Notes under the pieces: generated by a model | What the model was told of the DNA's origin: nothing | The model's database searches: none | Seen by the model: the letters and a program-made list of their open reading frames with translations, nothing else | Source of the DNA: Terfezia claveryi | Taxonomy: Eukaryota > Ascomycota > Pezizomycetes > Pezizales > Pezizaceae | DNA: 64,000 nucleotides | NCBI GenBank assembly: GCA_015179025.1 | Contig: WHUX01000208.1 | Location: 27,311-91,310, forward strand | Direction of reading: 5' to 3' | Position numbers and translations under genes: made by a program | Shown here: piece by piece, positions 35,105-48,731 of the stretch | How positions within the stretch are numbered: the stretch's first letter is position 1 | Layout of the letters: each line of letters starts with the position of its first letter

Positions 35105-38100
35105 GTAAGCTTGCTTTCACCCGCAGTGTGTCCTGTGCTGGTCACCCCCACAGATCTGCACTCCGCTCTCCTTCAGCAAAAGTCCTTTCTTTTGGGGACA
35201 TAGGGCCATGGAACCTTAGAACAAAGCATACCATTTCTTTTATTTCACTCTCTTTTTGTCTGATCTGATATGGGTTTATCGCTATCATGCTGTTCTGGAG
35301 TATTTGGGTTTCAGTCTTGCTTTCATTTTTCCTCCTGTTTTCTATGGCGGGCTTATACGTGGGTTATCTCCTTGTATTTCCTTAAGGTTTGCGTTATTGT
35401 GTTTCTGGGTCTCTAGTCTCTCTCAAGGTGTTGACAATATTATCCAACTAGGTGCGGGTGCTACAACATCCTGTCTGGAAGCACGTACTCGAACTTCCCA
35501 TTTATTAACCTCATTCTTGGGAATTCACTTTGGCATGAGACGAGTCACGAAAATCATCAATGCACGTTTATGTTTTTGGGTTTCCTATTTATTTATTATA
35601 CTCCCTTTCATAGGCGATGGCGGTTTGTTACACATATGTTTCTAGTAATACTCTCAATAATCTTCGCTCAATCACAAAGGATTAATTCATTTTTGTATGC
35701 TCCTATTGATAAACTTTGTGTGACTATATCTGATCAGCAATATGTTTCGCCCGTAAATCGATCTAGATCTAGCGAGTGAGATGTATCCAAGTCTTTAAAT
35801 TTACATGTCGACTCTTGCACCTTCAATTATGACTTGTTCCAGTTGACACATCAGACGAAGGACTGCCACATCGTGCTCGATCAATCTCACTATTATACGT
35901 ACTCCACATCACATCGCGATGCTGCACCTTCTGATATAAAGCATTTATAAAGCCCAATCGCAAGTTGGACCCTGTGAGGTAATACTGCATATGGGACTAA
36001 CTGCATACTGGCCAATTCAGGCACAATGCACGCTTACTTAATCATACATTGGGCGGTGCGTTGCTTGAAACGGCCACCACTCACAGCGACATACGGAGTA
36101 TGCAACTCTCAATCTTGAACTGTCACGCCAGCGTCAACTGCAGTTCATGATCAGCAAGAGATTAATCCCAGGGTTGCCTGGGTGTTGTTTGATAATTCAC
36201 GCGTGCTGCTGCCATGCCATGCAGGCGCACATTATTTTCTCGACTATTGAAGCAATGCAAGGATTGCATACCAAACCTGTGGGGCGTAAAAAAGCAGAAG
36301 GTACGGTAGGTCAGGGTCGTCTGCATTAACGAAGCAAAATGAACCCCCACAGTTTGTTTTTTGCCATGGTGTCTGATTTGAGGGAAAAACGCGGGGAAAG
36401 GCACAGGGTCGATCACGGTTACGAAGATATGGGGTAATATGCATCTGCTAACCTCGATCCATGTACAGTAACAACTCGCCAAAAAATGGTTTCTAATCTA
36501 AGGTCACTTGAGGAGGCAGGGCAGCATGCCCCGCGGCAGGAAAAACCTGCCACCGAAACGAATGTGTTGGGAGGACAAGAGAGGTTGGTGAGAACTTCAA
36601 TAATGGCATCCATCACACGGAAGAGTCAGGCAAATTATATTAACTCTTGGCCACTGAGAGAGGCTCTATATAGCCTAGTCGACAATCCCGTTCGTTTAAT
36701 TGGTACGCAGAGCTTCCGTGGATCACGACACTCCCTTAAAAATTAGCATTCTGATCAAAGATCAGCTTCTGCTTTACGCCCACTGTTACATAATGTCACC
36801 TGGCTTGGCAATGAGGGATTTGTTGTAATAGTGGATAAATTGGGTACATGATATCTTACAGGAATAAGTTCGTCTCTACTATCTTTCTGAGACGGGGTTT
36901 AATGATCTACCTGCAAGCAGGTCTCAGCGGAAAGAGCTTGATAATGAGGATGGCAATTGATCTATTCTGCACACAAGAACCGTTGGACGAGAACCCAACA
37001 GCACGGCCACTCAAAGTAGGATAATATAGACGATGCGGGACTACCTTACTTTGTGGACTCTCTCACATGGTTAATCTGGACCGAGGATAACTTATCATGT
37101 GCTAGCCTGAATCATCAGCAGGGCACAATTTCAGAAAAATTGTTTCTTGGACAGGTTTTAAAGGCTTAACCTGACAGTTATCCTCGATTACGCCGAGCAA
37201 CACTCTCACTGTGTTGTTTACTGATTTATGCGTTGTCTAGGTACCTAGCTCCTAATAGTTTTCATCAGAAAAATTAAAGAAAATAAAGAAAAAAAAAATC
37301 AAGATGATTGGAATGCATAATAAAAGGGTAAAAAAAAATGCTGACTTGGTGATGGCTGCGAATGTCCGCAGGCGCCCCCGTGGCAAAATCCAGTACCAAA
37401 AGAAGTACATAGCCACACATCACACATCTCCAATGTTTGCCAAACTATATGTACTGTACTTTTGCGTTCGCTCCGCGGAATTCCCCGCCGGAGAAATTTG
37501 CAGGTTGCTTACTCACATACGATGGCGCATATGATTACACTGACTGCATGAAGGGATCTCCGATAGTGTCATGTCTGTTTGTGATGTTTTTTTCTTTTCT
37601 TTGGGGTGGATTTGATCATAATCTAGATCCACATTTCTTTGGGATGTGTTAGGCCGGGATAGGTACCCCCTCGGCAAGTACTTATGCAATGCAAGTACCG
37701 TCAGAATTTCAATTTTCAATAATTGCAAATGGAAGTTTCACTCGTTCCGCGGGTCGCGGAACAACGTTCCAAACGAGGGTTGGGGCTCCTGGCTGATGGT
37801 GATTCAGTGTAACGCGGTCATGGGAGCTGAAGCTGACTGGATCCCGAGGATTGAACTGTTTCGGGTAGGAAAGTGGCAAAAACATTTATCGGCAGGCTGG
37901 AATTGAAATGAGAAGATAATCGCGGGCAGAAGCTCCGAAAAACAACGGTAGTTTCGTTCTGTTTATGATATCAGCCCAACAGTCCGCAGGGACCACTTAG
38001 AGCTCAGCAAAGACCATTATTTCGGTGTCTATTATACCAAAAGGGGTGCGAAAATCTAACACCGCGTCGTATCTTCTTCACGGACCCCCACAATTGCAGC

Positions 38101-41100
38101 CACAGAAGCGGAAGCAGAAATGGGGCTTACCTTGACCGGTTTGGGAGGGTTTTCGCATATTTTACTTCTTAGCTGGAAGCGTCATCCTATGTTTCCTCGT
38201 TTCTTAGCGAGTCAGTTTAGGAAGTGTATAACCTATCATGATCTGTCAATTCGGGTCGATCATCGATGTAGGACATTACAGTAGGGGGAGTCATTAATTG
38301 TGCAGAAGAAAGAAAAGGTTGTCACCAATCAGATGGGGCTTTTTATGTCTCCGCGCTCTCAGGCAACAGCCGTTCGGATGACGACGCATAACCCTCCACC
38401 AACAGTACGCCGAAAATATCACAAAGAATCGTACGACTATCAAATTGAAATGATCGAGTCAACAGTACTTCATTTTACGAAGACAATGGGGATGAGTTAT
38501 CTATCATCTGACCAACACGTTATTTGTGTGGCCACTGCAATATCAATATGAACTTCCACGTACCAACCTAAGCAAAATGATAGATGGGAATGTGGTATGG
38601 TTGTTTCCCTGTTCTAAGTACTTATACATAGAACATTCATCTTGTCAGCTTTTTTTTCCCAAGCCCTTGTTGCCGTACAGTACGTATGCGACACGTTACT
38701 TTTTCCACCGGAGAGATCGGTATTGAAGCCTGAGATCGAGGTTTCAATGATATTAATGTGAACTGATGACGTTGTGAACACAGAACGAGTTGTGACGATA
38801 TCGTGAGCCATGGCCCAAATGGGGCCATGTTGGATGTGCTGTTGGAAATTTGATGAGAATTCCAACGCGTGGACTTGCTTTCAAGAGGTAAGAAGTAGAG
38901 AATCTTCGCTCCTGGGTCCGTGGATGCAGGAACGGTAGCAAGTTGGAGTCAGAGTGATCTCCCCTCCCGTGTGTTTGCTGTACATTGGGTGGAGATGAGG
39001 ATCTTTCAGATGAATGCTCTTTCGTCATTTTACAGCGCTGGAGTGGACGATGATATTGTTCTGGAAACTTGTGCAACCTGAGAAAATAAAAGTTTTGATT
39101 TGATCCTTCTGACGTCTCAGCAGCGCGGGTACGACCGCACTGGTTGTGCATGTACTACGTACGTCAGGTGACTTGTTCTCAGTTGCGCTTTGACTGTAAA
39201 AATCACCTGACGGACGTACTTTCCAAAAGCATTTAGGAAGTTCCATGTTGTATAGTTATGCTACATATACATACATAGCATATGCATGTCGATATAAGTC
39301 ATTCGGCTATGGATGGGAGATATATACGAGATTGCCATCATCAATCAAAGCACGGCCCGAGTCTCTCATAAAGAAAGAAAAGGTTTGAGCATCAGATTAA
39401 CCCAATTACCCCCACGGGGCTTGAGGGAGGTTTCATTTTTGGTTCCGAATCACCACAGCCACCGTCATTGCGTGGCTATCGTCGGAATATTCTCCAGCTC
39501 TCGCGCGGGAGGTGGGGGCAACTTATCAATACCCTGATAGAACGCAACACGAAAAATGTATATGGGTCAGATGATTCATTCTTTGTCTCTGGTCTGTTTT
39601 AGGCGGGATGTTTGAGCATTGACCCTGCGGTTGGCTAGTCAGACTGATTGTCGTATGTAGTTCTACCTGGGAGAGGCGTATATGTACATGTATACGGAGT
39701 ATGTGCAAGGCTTATGTCTGTGTATATGTACATACAACAGTGATACATATGTCCTGAGTGTTATGGTAAGATGGGCCATAAAGGTGTTGATCCAACTTGT
39801 TTTTTCGTTGGTTTTCCTTGGGCTCCTCCAGCATACAACTCCACCATGGAGGTATCTAGGGTTTCTCGAGAGGGTAGGTATACCAGCTCGTTCACCTGAA
39901 CGGGCCTGGTACCGTAGAAATTGGAACACAGCAACACAGCAACACCCTTCAAATACAATACCCTGTCTCACAACTAGCTGACTTCGACTACCGCTGCCTC
40001 GCACAAATGTCTGTGCATTTGGTTGGAGAGCCTACAGTACTTACCAAGACCTTTATTGCTTTTGCAATTTTCGTTACTTTTTAAAGGCTCGCACGTGCGT
40101 TTTGAGGCGCGTATGGTGCTTGTGCGCGGACAAGTCTCAGGTTGCTGGTTCATGTTCCAGAGATGGAACATTGTGCGTGGGCTGTGTACGGATCGTGCAA
40201 CGAATTCCAGGTCAACTCACTTTCGTGTCTCTTACCCATTGCTTTTCATTAGGTGCCAGGGACTTCTGCATGCGCATGCATATGTGTGGTGTGTGCGTAT
40301 GGGCGGTGGGAAACAAGCACAGGAGATAAGTATTCCAATCTATGCTAATTTTATATTGTCATTTTGTGCCTATTGGGTACTGTAACTGTGCTTGGGTGGT
40401 AAAGCAGCGAGATTACGAGGCCGCGGATCTGATCACATGTTACTTAGTAAGTTGGTGAGAGGCAACCTCTTGCAGTTATTATTGCTGTCTGACTGTCTGA
40501 TTGCATCGAGCATGCCTACTCGGGCTTGCACCGGCACACGGTTTGTGGCCACGGTATACCGGATGCCCTTGGGCAAGTGAGTGGTTTGAATTATGTGGGG
40601 GATCCGCGGTCAGATGGATGCCGGTACTTCTCGGGAGCATGCCAATGGATGGCCACACTCGGGTACGTCTGGGGACCGAGTAGGTAAGGGAGGAGGAGGG
40701 GGAAGTGGACAGGTAACTACATACTTACATAGGTGCCAACCAATTGGTTGTTGTTTTTTGAAATATATTATTCTGCTTGCCCCTCGGGGAACGTCCCGGT
40801 TTTGGCGTGGAGCCGGGTCATTGGAAGGTGCTCTTGCTCAATAAGACCTGCACCGGAGGAGCTCGAGGATGTTCATGACCTGCTACAGGCATCATGTGTC
40901 GGGGAACCTCGCGGGATTGCCGAGATATCCATCCTTATTAACTTATCAGGCATTGGCTAGAGCGTGGGGGAACCCGCAACAAACATGGGACATATAGTGA
41001 TCTGATATGTTTAATTGAGTGGCAAGAGGGATTTGTTTATTGACTGACCGGCACCTAGTCTGGTTGGCACAAGCCCCTCGTAGACCGGCACCCACGTTGC

Positions 41101-41345
41101 GTGCCGTCCCGTTTCGGTTCGTTCTGGATTTGTTACACGAGGCGGGGCAGAACGTGATGCGGATTAGGGACGCGTAAAGTGGCTGTGCTTGGCGGCGGAA
41201 ACCGCGTCTTCTCCCCACGATGTCATGCATCTCAACGGTGGCCAACGAGCATTGTACAGCCATATTATCACAGGGAGGCATTCATCGAGGCCCCTACTAG
41301 CTGGCATCTATTCCATACTCGCTCCAGCCTATATTCATCAAGCTA
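35105..41345. other. Gene-poor region
   Basis: No gene is supported. The first 500 bp are T-rich 3' sequence of the aldolase; the open frame 35256-35645 there codes for a hydrophobic peptide expected by chance from T-rich DNA. A perfect hairpin (GTTCCGCG / CGCGGAAC) lies at 37744-37762, and the dispersed motif CTAGTCTGGTTGGCAC at about 41055-41070. Confidence 0.45.
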
Positions 41346-44300
41346 ATGCCCATCCACCATCTGGCCCCCACTGCCATCTCCTCCCTCACAGCAAACCAAG
41401 TCCTCACTCATCCTCCCTCTCTCATTAAAGAGCTTGTAGAAAACGGTATAGACGCCTCTGCAGGGGCTATAGCTGTCGAGCTGACCCCAAATTGCCTTGA
41501 CGTTCTACAAGTCAAAGATAATGGACATGGGGTCTTGCCAGGGGGAGATAGGGAGTGTATGTGCAGGAGGGGATGGACGAGCAAGGTTTCCCGGTGGGAG
41601 GAGGTGGAGCGGTGGGTGGGGAGTGGGGGAACATTGGGATTCAGGGGGGAGGCGTTAGCGGCGGCAGTGGAGATGGCAGATGGGGGGGTGGAGGTGACAA
41701 CGAGGGTGGAGGGGGAGAAAGTGGGGTGGGTGGGGGTATATGGAAGGACGGGGCAGATATCAAGGTGGGTTGTATTGTTCTGGGTTGGGTGAGGTAGGGT
41801 GAGATTTGAGTTGAGGTGATGGATGGGATTGGAGCTGATGGGTAGCGTTGAGGCGGTAGTCAATCATCGAAAAGTGTTCCTATAGGCACAACGGTGAAAG
41901 TAATGCGGTTCCTGAAGAATCTACCTGTGCGGAGAGAGGTACCTTCCGCCCTTCCCCTTTCTAGGCCCTATCTTACCTAGTATCGGGATCCAGTTAACAA
42001 TCCTCTGTGATATGTTAAGATAGCAGTAAAATCCGCTACCAAACATCTCCAACAAATTCGCCAAACACTGATCACCTATGCCCTCTCACACTGCAAGATA
42101 CGGTTCTCACTGAAGGTCCTCCCGGCTGGACCGAAAGCAAAGCCGTCGGCAGATGATAACTGGGTATATTCTCCTAGTAAGACGGTTCAGGAGGCGGTAA
42201 TGAAGATATTTGGAAAGGAGTTAGCGGGGGGCTGTATTTGGGTCGAGAAATGTGGTGGTACTGCAGGCGCCGGTGAAGATGATGGGGGTATACAGGTTCA
42301 GGCTTTTCTAATGAAGGCTGGGATAGGTAGATACAATCTTCTGGTTGATGGAAGTGATATTGATCTAATAGATTGTGGGAAGTAGATCTCTCCTCAATTC
42401 CTAGCAAGGGCAAAGCACCACAGATAACTGGCGGGATGGGTTTCATCTTTGTCGACTCTCGACCCATCTCTTGCTCGCGCCCAGGACCATTCAAGTCCCT
42501 CCTATCCCTCTACAAGAATTACATCCGCTCCTCCCTCCTCACCGCAAACCCCAACAACCCTTCTCCACCAACTATCTCGGATCCATTCATATTCCTAAAC
42601 ATACAATGCAAATACCCAGGCATGTATGATCCAAATATCGAACCTGCGAAGGATGATGTTTTGTTTCGGAATTGGGATAGAGATGTTTTGGGGGTCATTG
42701 AGGGAATGTTCAGGGAGGTGTATGGGGAGTTGAAGGGAAAGGAGAGGAAAGTAGAGAAGGAGAGGGTGAAAAGACCGCAAGGGGTGGACGGAGTGGACTT
42801 TAATGTTTTGTTGGCGAAGAAGCCTGTTCTGGCAGCAGTAGCATCGGTGGCTGAACAAGCGGTAGAAAATGGGGGAGTCGGGAGCTCAAAGATAGTAGAA
42901 GAGGATACGTATGGGCCTACTGATCCGGAGTTGGACCTTTATCGTGGTGCTACTCCCCCTTTAGAGGGGGACTATACTCGCCAAGCAGCAGGTATCAACA
43001 GTGCGGTCCTAACTCTCCCCAACAACCCTCCTACAGCCATAGCACCCCAGGAAACCCCTGACCTCCATCCTCAAAAGCAACGTTGCCCAACATGGGGGTT
43101 CTTGATGTCGACGAATCTCTCGGATGAAGGTGTGCATCCTACGCCCAGAGGGAGAGGAGGAGGGCTGCATAAGTGGATTTCATCTGGTGCGGCTAGTTTG
43201 ACTGCATCTGGGCCCGGGGTTGTGGGGAAGAACGTGCAGCATGGTCATGGAGGTAGCTCGCTGCCTATAAAATATTCGTCACCAGCTCGCGAGGGGAGGG
43301 TTGAGCAGACACCCACTATAGGGCGTACAAGGGAAGGTACAGGAGTGGGCTTTATGACCGCAACAGAATTCATGGCCGCCTCAGGGCATGATGAAGAGGA
43401 ACACCCTCAGCCTGGAGGAGGGATCGGACGCACAGGGTTCACTCATATCAACCCTACTAGCAACTGCCATCAAAAATTCGCGGGGGTAGACGGGCCTGGA
43501 GGAGTGATTGTGAGAAGTAGTGGGAGGAGAGAGAGGTCTGTGCATAGAGCAAAAGAGGAGGGGAAGTTATGGCCGAATCCGTTGAAGCGGCATCCGTTTT
43601 CACAGGAAGTTGATGGGCAGGATGAGAGTGACGAGAGTGAGGAATATGGAGAGAATATGGATGGGAGTCTAGCGGGGGAGAGTTCGCCGGTGGTGACGAG
43701 GAGGAGAGTGGAAGTGGGGAAGGGCAAGGGGATCTTAGCAAGGGGATCTTATGGTGGTGGTGGGGAGGATGATGAGATACCCGAACGGGACGAGCAGTTG
43801 GAAATATTATTCACCCAATCCCCGCCATTGAAGCAGCAGCAAAGGAGGTCCTCCCCAAGGATGGTAGGGCAGAAGAAGTTTGTTCCCCCACTGCTGAAGC
43901 CTCGAGGTAGTGGTGTGACTGGCGTTGTCAGTAATGAGGTGGTTAGAAGGAGTGGTGATCTTGATGACGATATGATAAATAATAATGTACCACAATCCCC
44001 GCCTCAGCAACTCCCCACCCGCTCCCCTCACAGGAACAGGCAAAGAACAGCTACTGCCGCACTAGGGATGGCAGTCGATACAGTTAATAATCTCACGCGG
44101 GGTAGTCCTCTACCCGGCCCTACCACTCCCGAAGGAGAACCCGAACAGCCCCAACCTAAACGCACGAGAACAGAAGCGAGAACAAGGCATCGTGCTCTGG
44201 AACGCGTAGCTCCGGAGGAGAGGTTGCATAATACATCTATCACTGTACATTTCTCATCGGGGGTGGATGCGGTGGAGAGGGTGGCATGGGAAGTGGGGAG

Positions 44301-44532
44301 GCTGAATGTGGGAGAGTATACGGCTAATCCGAGGAAGTCGGGGATATGTGTTAGGAAGGAGATGAGGGGGGACTGGGTTGGGGAGGTGGTAGGAGAGTGG
44401 TTGAGGGGGAAGATTGAGGAAGAGGGGAGGGATTGGCAGAGGGAGTTAGTGGGGAGGTTGAAGTGGGAGGAACAGGAAGGGAGTGGGGAGGGGGAGGAGG
44501 AGGTCCATAAGTTGGTGGCAATTTGGGTGTGA
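41346..44532 (+). CDS. MutL-family mismatch repair protein, Mlh2/human PMS1-like
   Basis: MutL proteins act as ATP-gated dimers in DNA mismatch repair; yeast Mlh2, like human PMS1, pairs with Mlh1 and has no endonuclease. Exons 41346-41764, 41860-41938, 42020-42326 and 42386-44532 give 983 residues; introns are 95, 81 and 59 nt. The GHKL ATPase motifs are intact: KELVENGIDA (Glu and Asn), DNGHG, and TLGFRGEAL with GTTV after the first splice. VPIGTTVKVMRFLKNLPVRR and FVDSRPISCSRPGPFKSLL complete the N-terminal transducer domain. The long middle is disordered and rich in Gly, Pro and Ser. I see no DQHAxDE endonuclease motif, which with the CRRxxTSK feature favours Mlh2 over Pms1. Intron 3 has a tandem acceptor (AAGTAG) that would add or drop one Val. 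Confidence 0.85.
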
Positions 44533-45106
44533 GGAGGGTGGATGCTGAGTTGATTTCACACTTGGTAGCTATTCATATATCTAAGAGATACCTACGGCTT
44601 AGATTTTTATCTTAATCTTATCAGAGATTGAGTTTGTTGTGTGTGTATGCATGTACATATATTAGGCAAGTTGGCTGCTCAAGAGCTTCTAAGCTCCGAC
44701 CTTCCTGTATTTTTCGATAGGTTGTAGCATTGACTACCCAGAAAGACTGGGTAATAAGAGTCTTCAAGAAGTAATGTTCTTATTCGTCATAAAGGTTCGT
44801 TATTCTACTAAGTTCCCTCTCTCTCAGTCATCCGCGATTTCATCCGCGCTATGCAACTATATCCACTCTTACTCCCCCAGTGCTCCAGGGGATTTAAAGG
44901 AGCCTCATCCCCCTCTTCATACCCCCCCTACCCTCCCAATAATTAACACTCTTTCCATTTCACCTCCTCAACCTTGTAAACAAAAAGATTTCCGTGTATG
45001 TACCCTCTAGGTAACTCCCCTTCTTCACTACTACGATAGTCACATCCCCAGTTTCAACTCCCCGACAGGCCATGCTGCCTTAATCATATGGCAGACCGCA
45101 ACTGCT
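44533..45106. other. Intergenic region at the edge of the transposon-rich block
   Basis: This is the 3' flank of the MutL gene followed by sequence of unclear origin. No gene is seen. It may include lost parts of the copia element that begins at 45107. Confidence 0.4.
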
Positions 45107-46690
45107 TTATTTTGCATGATTCAAATGTCCCTGATATGTCCATAGCTTATTTCCGGACTTAGTTGCATCTGAAATCCACAAGCTCCAAAACTCCCAGAAC
45201 TTCATTTTTGTAAGAAACCAGACCCAACATATGCATGAATCTCCAGTACTGGTCCTTAGGTAGAGCTTTGGTAAGGGTATCGGGGTGACCATGTCTCCAG
45301 TACGTATATACGAGACATCAATAGTCCCTTGTTCAATTATGTCTATAATAAACCTCTGCCTACCATGTATATGCTTCATTTTGCAGTGGTATTCCGGGTT
45401 GCGTGCTAAGGCATTCGCTCCTTGGTTATCTTCGAACAATTTTGCGGGGTATAGACTTTCATTTTCGATTCCAATGTATGTCAGAAATTGGTGTAGCCAA
45501 ATGGCTTCCTTTGCTGCCTCTGTACCGGCTAAATATTCTGACTCTGTTGTGCTTCAAGCAATTGTCTCTTGCTTTTTTGAACTCCAGGAGACCAAAGACC
45601 CAGCGCAAAAGAAGGCGTATCCAATTGTTGGGGGCCTATCACACTTATCCATATACGTAGCGTCAAAATATCCCCTTTTGGAATCTCGTCCTCAGCTCGT
45701 TGTGGCACATTCCCCAGAATTAGTTTGTCTATCGATGGTAGATTTCACAAATCACATGATTCTTTTTACCCCCTTCCAATCCTTTCAGGTAGTCCACTAC
45801 AGTATCAGCAAGTTTGTCAACAGAGTAAGCAAGATCAGGACAAGTACCCAGTATCAGATAGATTAGGCTTCCCATAGCAGCTTGGTATTGTCTCTTTCCA
45901 GCGTAATCCAAAAAGAGATTATCCTTTTTCACAGTCCAGTCTTCGTTTGGATCCATCGGGGTTTGAACTTCTGCACATGATTTCAACCCGAATCGAAGTA
46001 GGATTTGAGCAGCGTAGTGAGCTTGCGAGAGCCAGATGCTTCTGTTCACTCGGTCCCTTTCCAACTTCAATCCCACAAACAGCCCTTCTCCAGTTGCACC
46101 TAGTCTCTTCAGTATAAATACCAATTCTATACTGTAAATGCAATCCTTTGCCCCAAACAACTGCATATCATCGACATAAACAATTAACATAACTTCTCCC
46201 CTAGGTATCGACACCCGGTAATCAGAAGGTATTCGAACATATCCTTTTCCTTCTAAAACAGCATCAAGTTTCTTGTAAAAGCATCTAGAAGACTGCTTTA
46301 ATCCATAAAGACTTTTGCACAGGAGCCATGCTACCTTCACTGGCATGCCATTCACAATATCAGACTCTGTAAACTCCTTTACACAACCATCTGTATCAAC
46401 ATATTCATCTCCAGCTTGGGAAGATAGACCCTCCGGTATCTTCATATACACCGTCTCATCTATTTCTCCATACAGGAAAGCCGTAATTATATAAGCCTGT
46501 TTCTTCCAGACTTTCCAGAGTAAACCATCGTTAGCAAAACACGCAAAGAAACAAACTTAGCTACCGGAGCGAAAGTCTCCTTGAAATCAATTCCTTCACG
46601 CTGCTTGTGACCACCGGCCACTATCCTCGCCTTGTACCTATCAACAGAGCCATCCAATTTCCTTTACATATTGAAAAACTTCTGGTGGGT
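45107..46690 (-). mobile_element. Ty1/copia reverse transcriptase-RNase H relic
   Basis: In minus order the relic contains [18 protein letters not shown] and [13 protein letters not shown] (the RT entry of copia elements), VAWLLCKSLYGLKQS, IVYVDDMQLFG with the catalytic YVDD, MGSLIYLILGTCPDLAYSV, and the RNase H piece EDNQGANALARNP with KHIHGRQRFI. Frames break near 46480 and 45720. No LTR, gag or integrase is found beside it. It is a truncated, dead copy; the catalytic YVDD itself is intact. Confidence 0.8.
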
Positions 46691-48731
46691 TTTTGAGATA
46701 TTTGTAGTAACAGAGAGCACTAACACTAATTCTACATAAATCCGAGGGTGCTGCAGGTGGCTATCAAAGATTCTGCTGTCCAAATACTCATCAGAATTCA
46801 TCTACCACATAACTGAAATATCGGGCAATCCACTACGGTACATGTGGTTTATATTGCAGATCAGCAAGTCGGACCCCAGATTGGAGCTTTACCGTATGTG
46901 TTGGTGGCCTATGGTATCAGATTCTTCATGATGGAGGGGCAGATACGTTGATGATATTGAAATGCTGGGGTACATCCTTAGAAGTCCCAGGATCAGATAA
47001 TTTAGATCGCGGGGAGGGTAAGACGCCTTTGGTGATGGGAATGCCTGTAGTAAGGTTTGATAACAGAATCGCACTGAGACTTGTGAGAAAGGTTGAGGTT
47101 GCTGTAAGAGCTGTAAAGTAAGAAAACTGTAAGTGAGTGAGCAAGGTATCCAATCCATATTTGGAAATCTGAAGTATTAGGATTCCCGACTAGTTGCTAA
47201 AAACCTATCGTAGGTATTAGGAGTCGGGGAGGGGAAAACCAAAGCTAGGAGGGTACTAGTCAGACCCCAGTCTTATCAGATATCTGATGATATTGTGGGG
47301 CAGCAATATTTTATCATTGAGATATATTGTTGGATCAGATAACACAGGCATTGGACTTGAAGTGTAGAACTTAACAAATTTCGGCTTGATTGACCCTGTA
47401 GGTGTAAATATCTAAAAGATTCCGTGGTACCGGTAGCAAGACTTGCGCTTTATGATCTAGGCAAGCAACAGGTCACGAAATTGGTATTGATTGGGCCCCC
47501 AAACCATTTCTGAATTATACTGGAATGGTATATCCATTTATTGATGCCGACACCTCAAGGTCCTCATGGCGTACTTGACGAGTGCTGGCTCGATGAGCTC
47601 TCCTAGCAAAGTGCTGGTATGTAGCCTGCATAAATGTTGTGGCCCTCCGGATGGGAAACTATATATGGCGTGGTAAACACTGCTTCGTTTGGCGGGTTAT
47701 CCGGAGAGGAATAGATTGAATCTCCGGGATATGGGATAGAGTATCTTGGGGAGCTGGGAAATGGGTCGGGTAAACACTGCGGATGTAGAAAGGGATGTGA
47801 GGAAGGTGGCGCAGCTGAGGAAGGAACTCATGGTATATGGAAGGAAGAAATCGGCTTGTGATGTGGGTATCCATATCCCTAGAGATGAGTAGTCTTATAT
47901 GGAAGGTATTATTGGTGCTTATTGTTGAATATATTATTTGGGATAAAAAGAGTCCATGGATGGTACCGGTGTAGGTTGACGTCCCACAAACCTCATTTCC
48001 CACACCACTCCCCATCTTGCCTCCCCGCCACTATCCTTATCCCACAGTCCGGCATGGAACTCACAAAAGGAAACATTGCATGCGTTCCCAGAAGTAAATA
48101 TAGACAAATGGCCCTTGGTGGAAGCGTTAAAGCAGCAGATCCCACGACATGAAGGGGGGTGGTTGGCCCGTATGGAGCCGAGAGTAAGCTGGGAGCCATA
48201 TTCGATGGATAGTAAGCTCCACAGTACTGGATCGTATTTCTTAAAAGGTATTTCACTGGTGACTCCAACATTTGCCGGGCCTGTCGGTTTTTCGAAGGTG
48301 AGTGGAGGTTGCAATTGGTACTGTACAGTTGTGAACGGAAAAGGTTGAGGGGACGAGATCTCGCTATTAATTGTGACTTCCTTGGCATGCCACACTGCAA
48401 CTCGCCATTTTACCGCCTGGTTGCCCCGATCACATCGTTATCCTCTCGTCTAGTCCCAACTCACGCAGCTCCCCCGCTTTTGTCTCAGTACGGAGGTTCT
48501 TCCGCCCATGTCGAATCGAAATGCCGATGCATGGCCTTGTTCTTTGACGCCCCAGGATCTTATCCGCAGGCTGAGAGGCTTGTCTTTGCCAGCTATGGCC
48601 ACTCGTCAGTACAGTGTACCCCTCACCCCTTGCGCTCTTCCCTCCCCGCTGTTCCTGAGCTAACTGGCTAGCATGACATCACCGGACCCTGCCAAGAACC
48701 AAAAGCGCGAGGGATTGAAGCTCCCTTATCC
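46691..48731. other. Non-genic region between transposon relics
   Basis: Open frames are short and carry no domain signal. A frame at about 48060-48345 is free of stops for some 90 codons and ends near a GTGAGT donor, but I find no partner exon. ATCAGATATCTGAT near 47277 is a perfect palindrome. The region may be old transposon DNA. Confidence 0.4.

Noticed and set aside
35256..35645. 129-codon hydrophobic frame after the aldolase
   Set aside because: T-rich 3' sequence gives hydrophobic codons by chance; no family resemblance.
47427..47437. Second copy of the tRNA-like element
   Set aside because: Only the first 11 bases, GGTACCGGTAG, match; no A or B box follows.
48060..48345. Possible exon of about 90 codons ending at a GTGAGT donor
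   Set aside because: No partner exon or domain found, and minus-strand frames of similar length overlap it.
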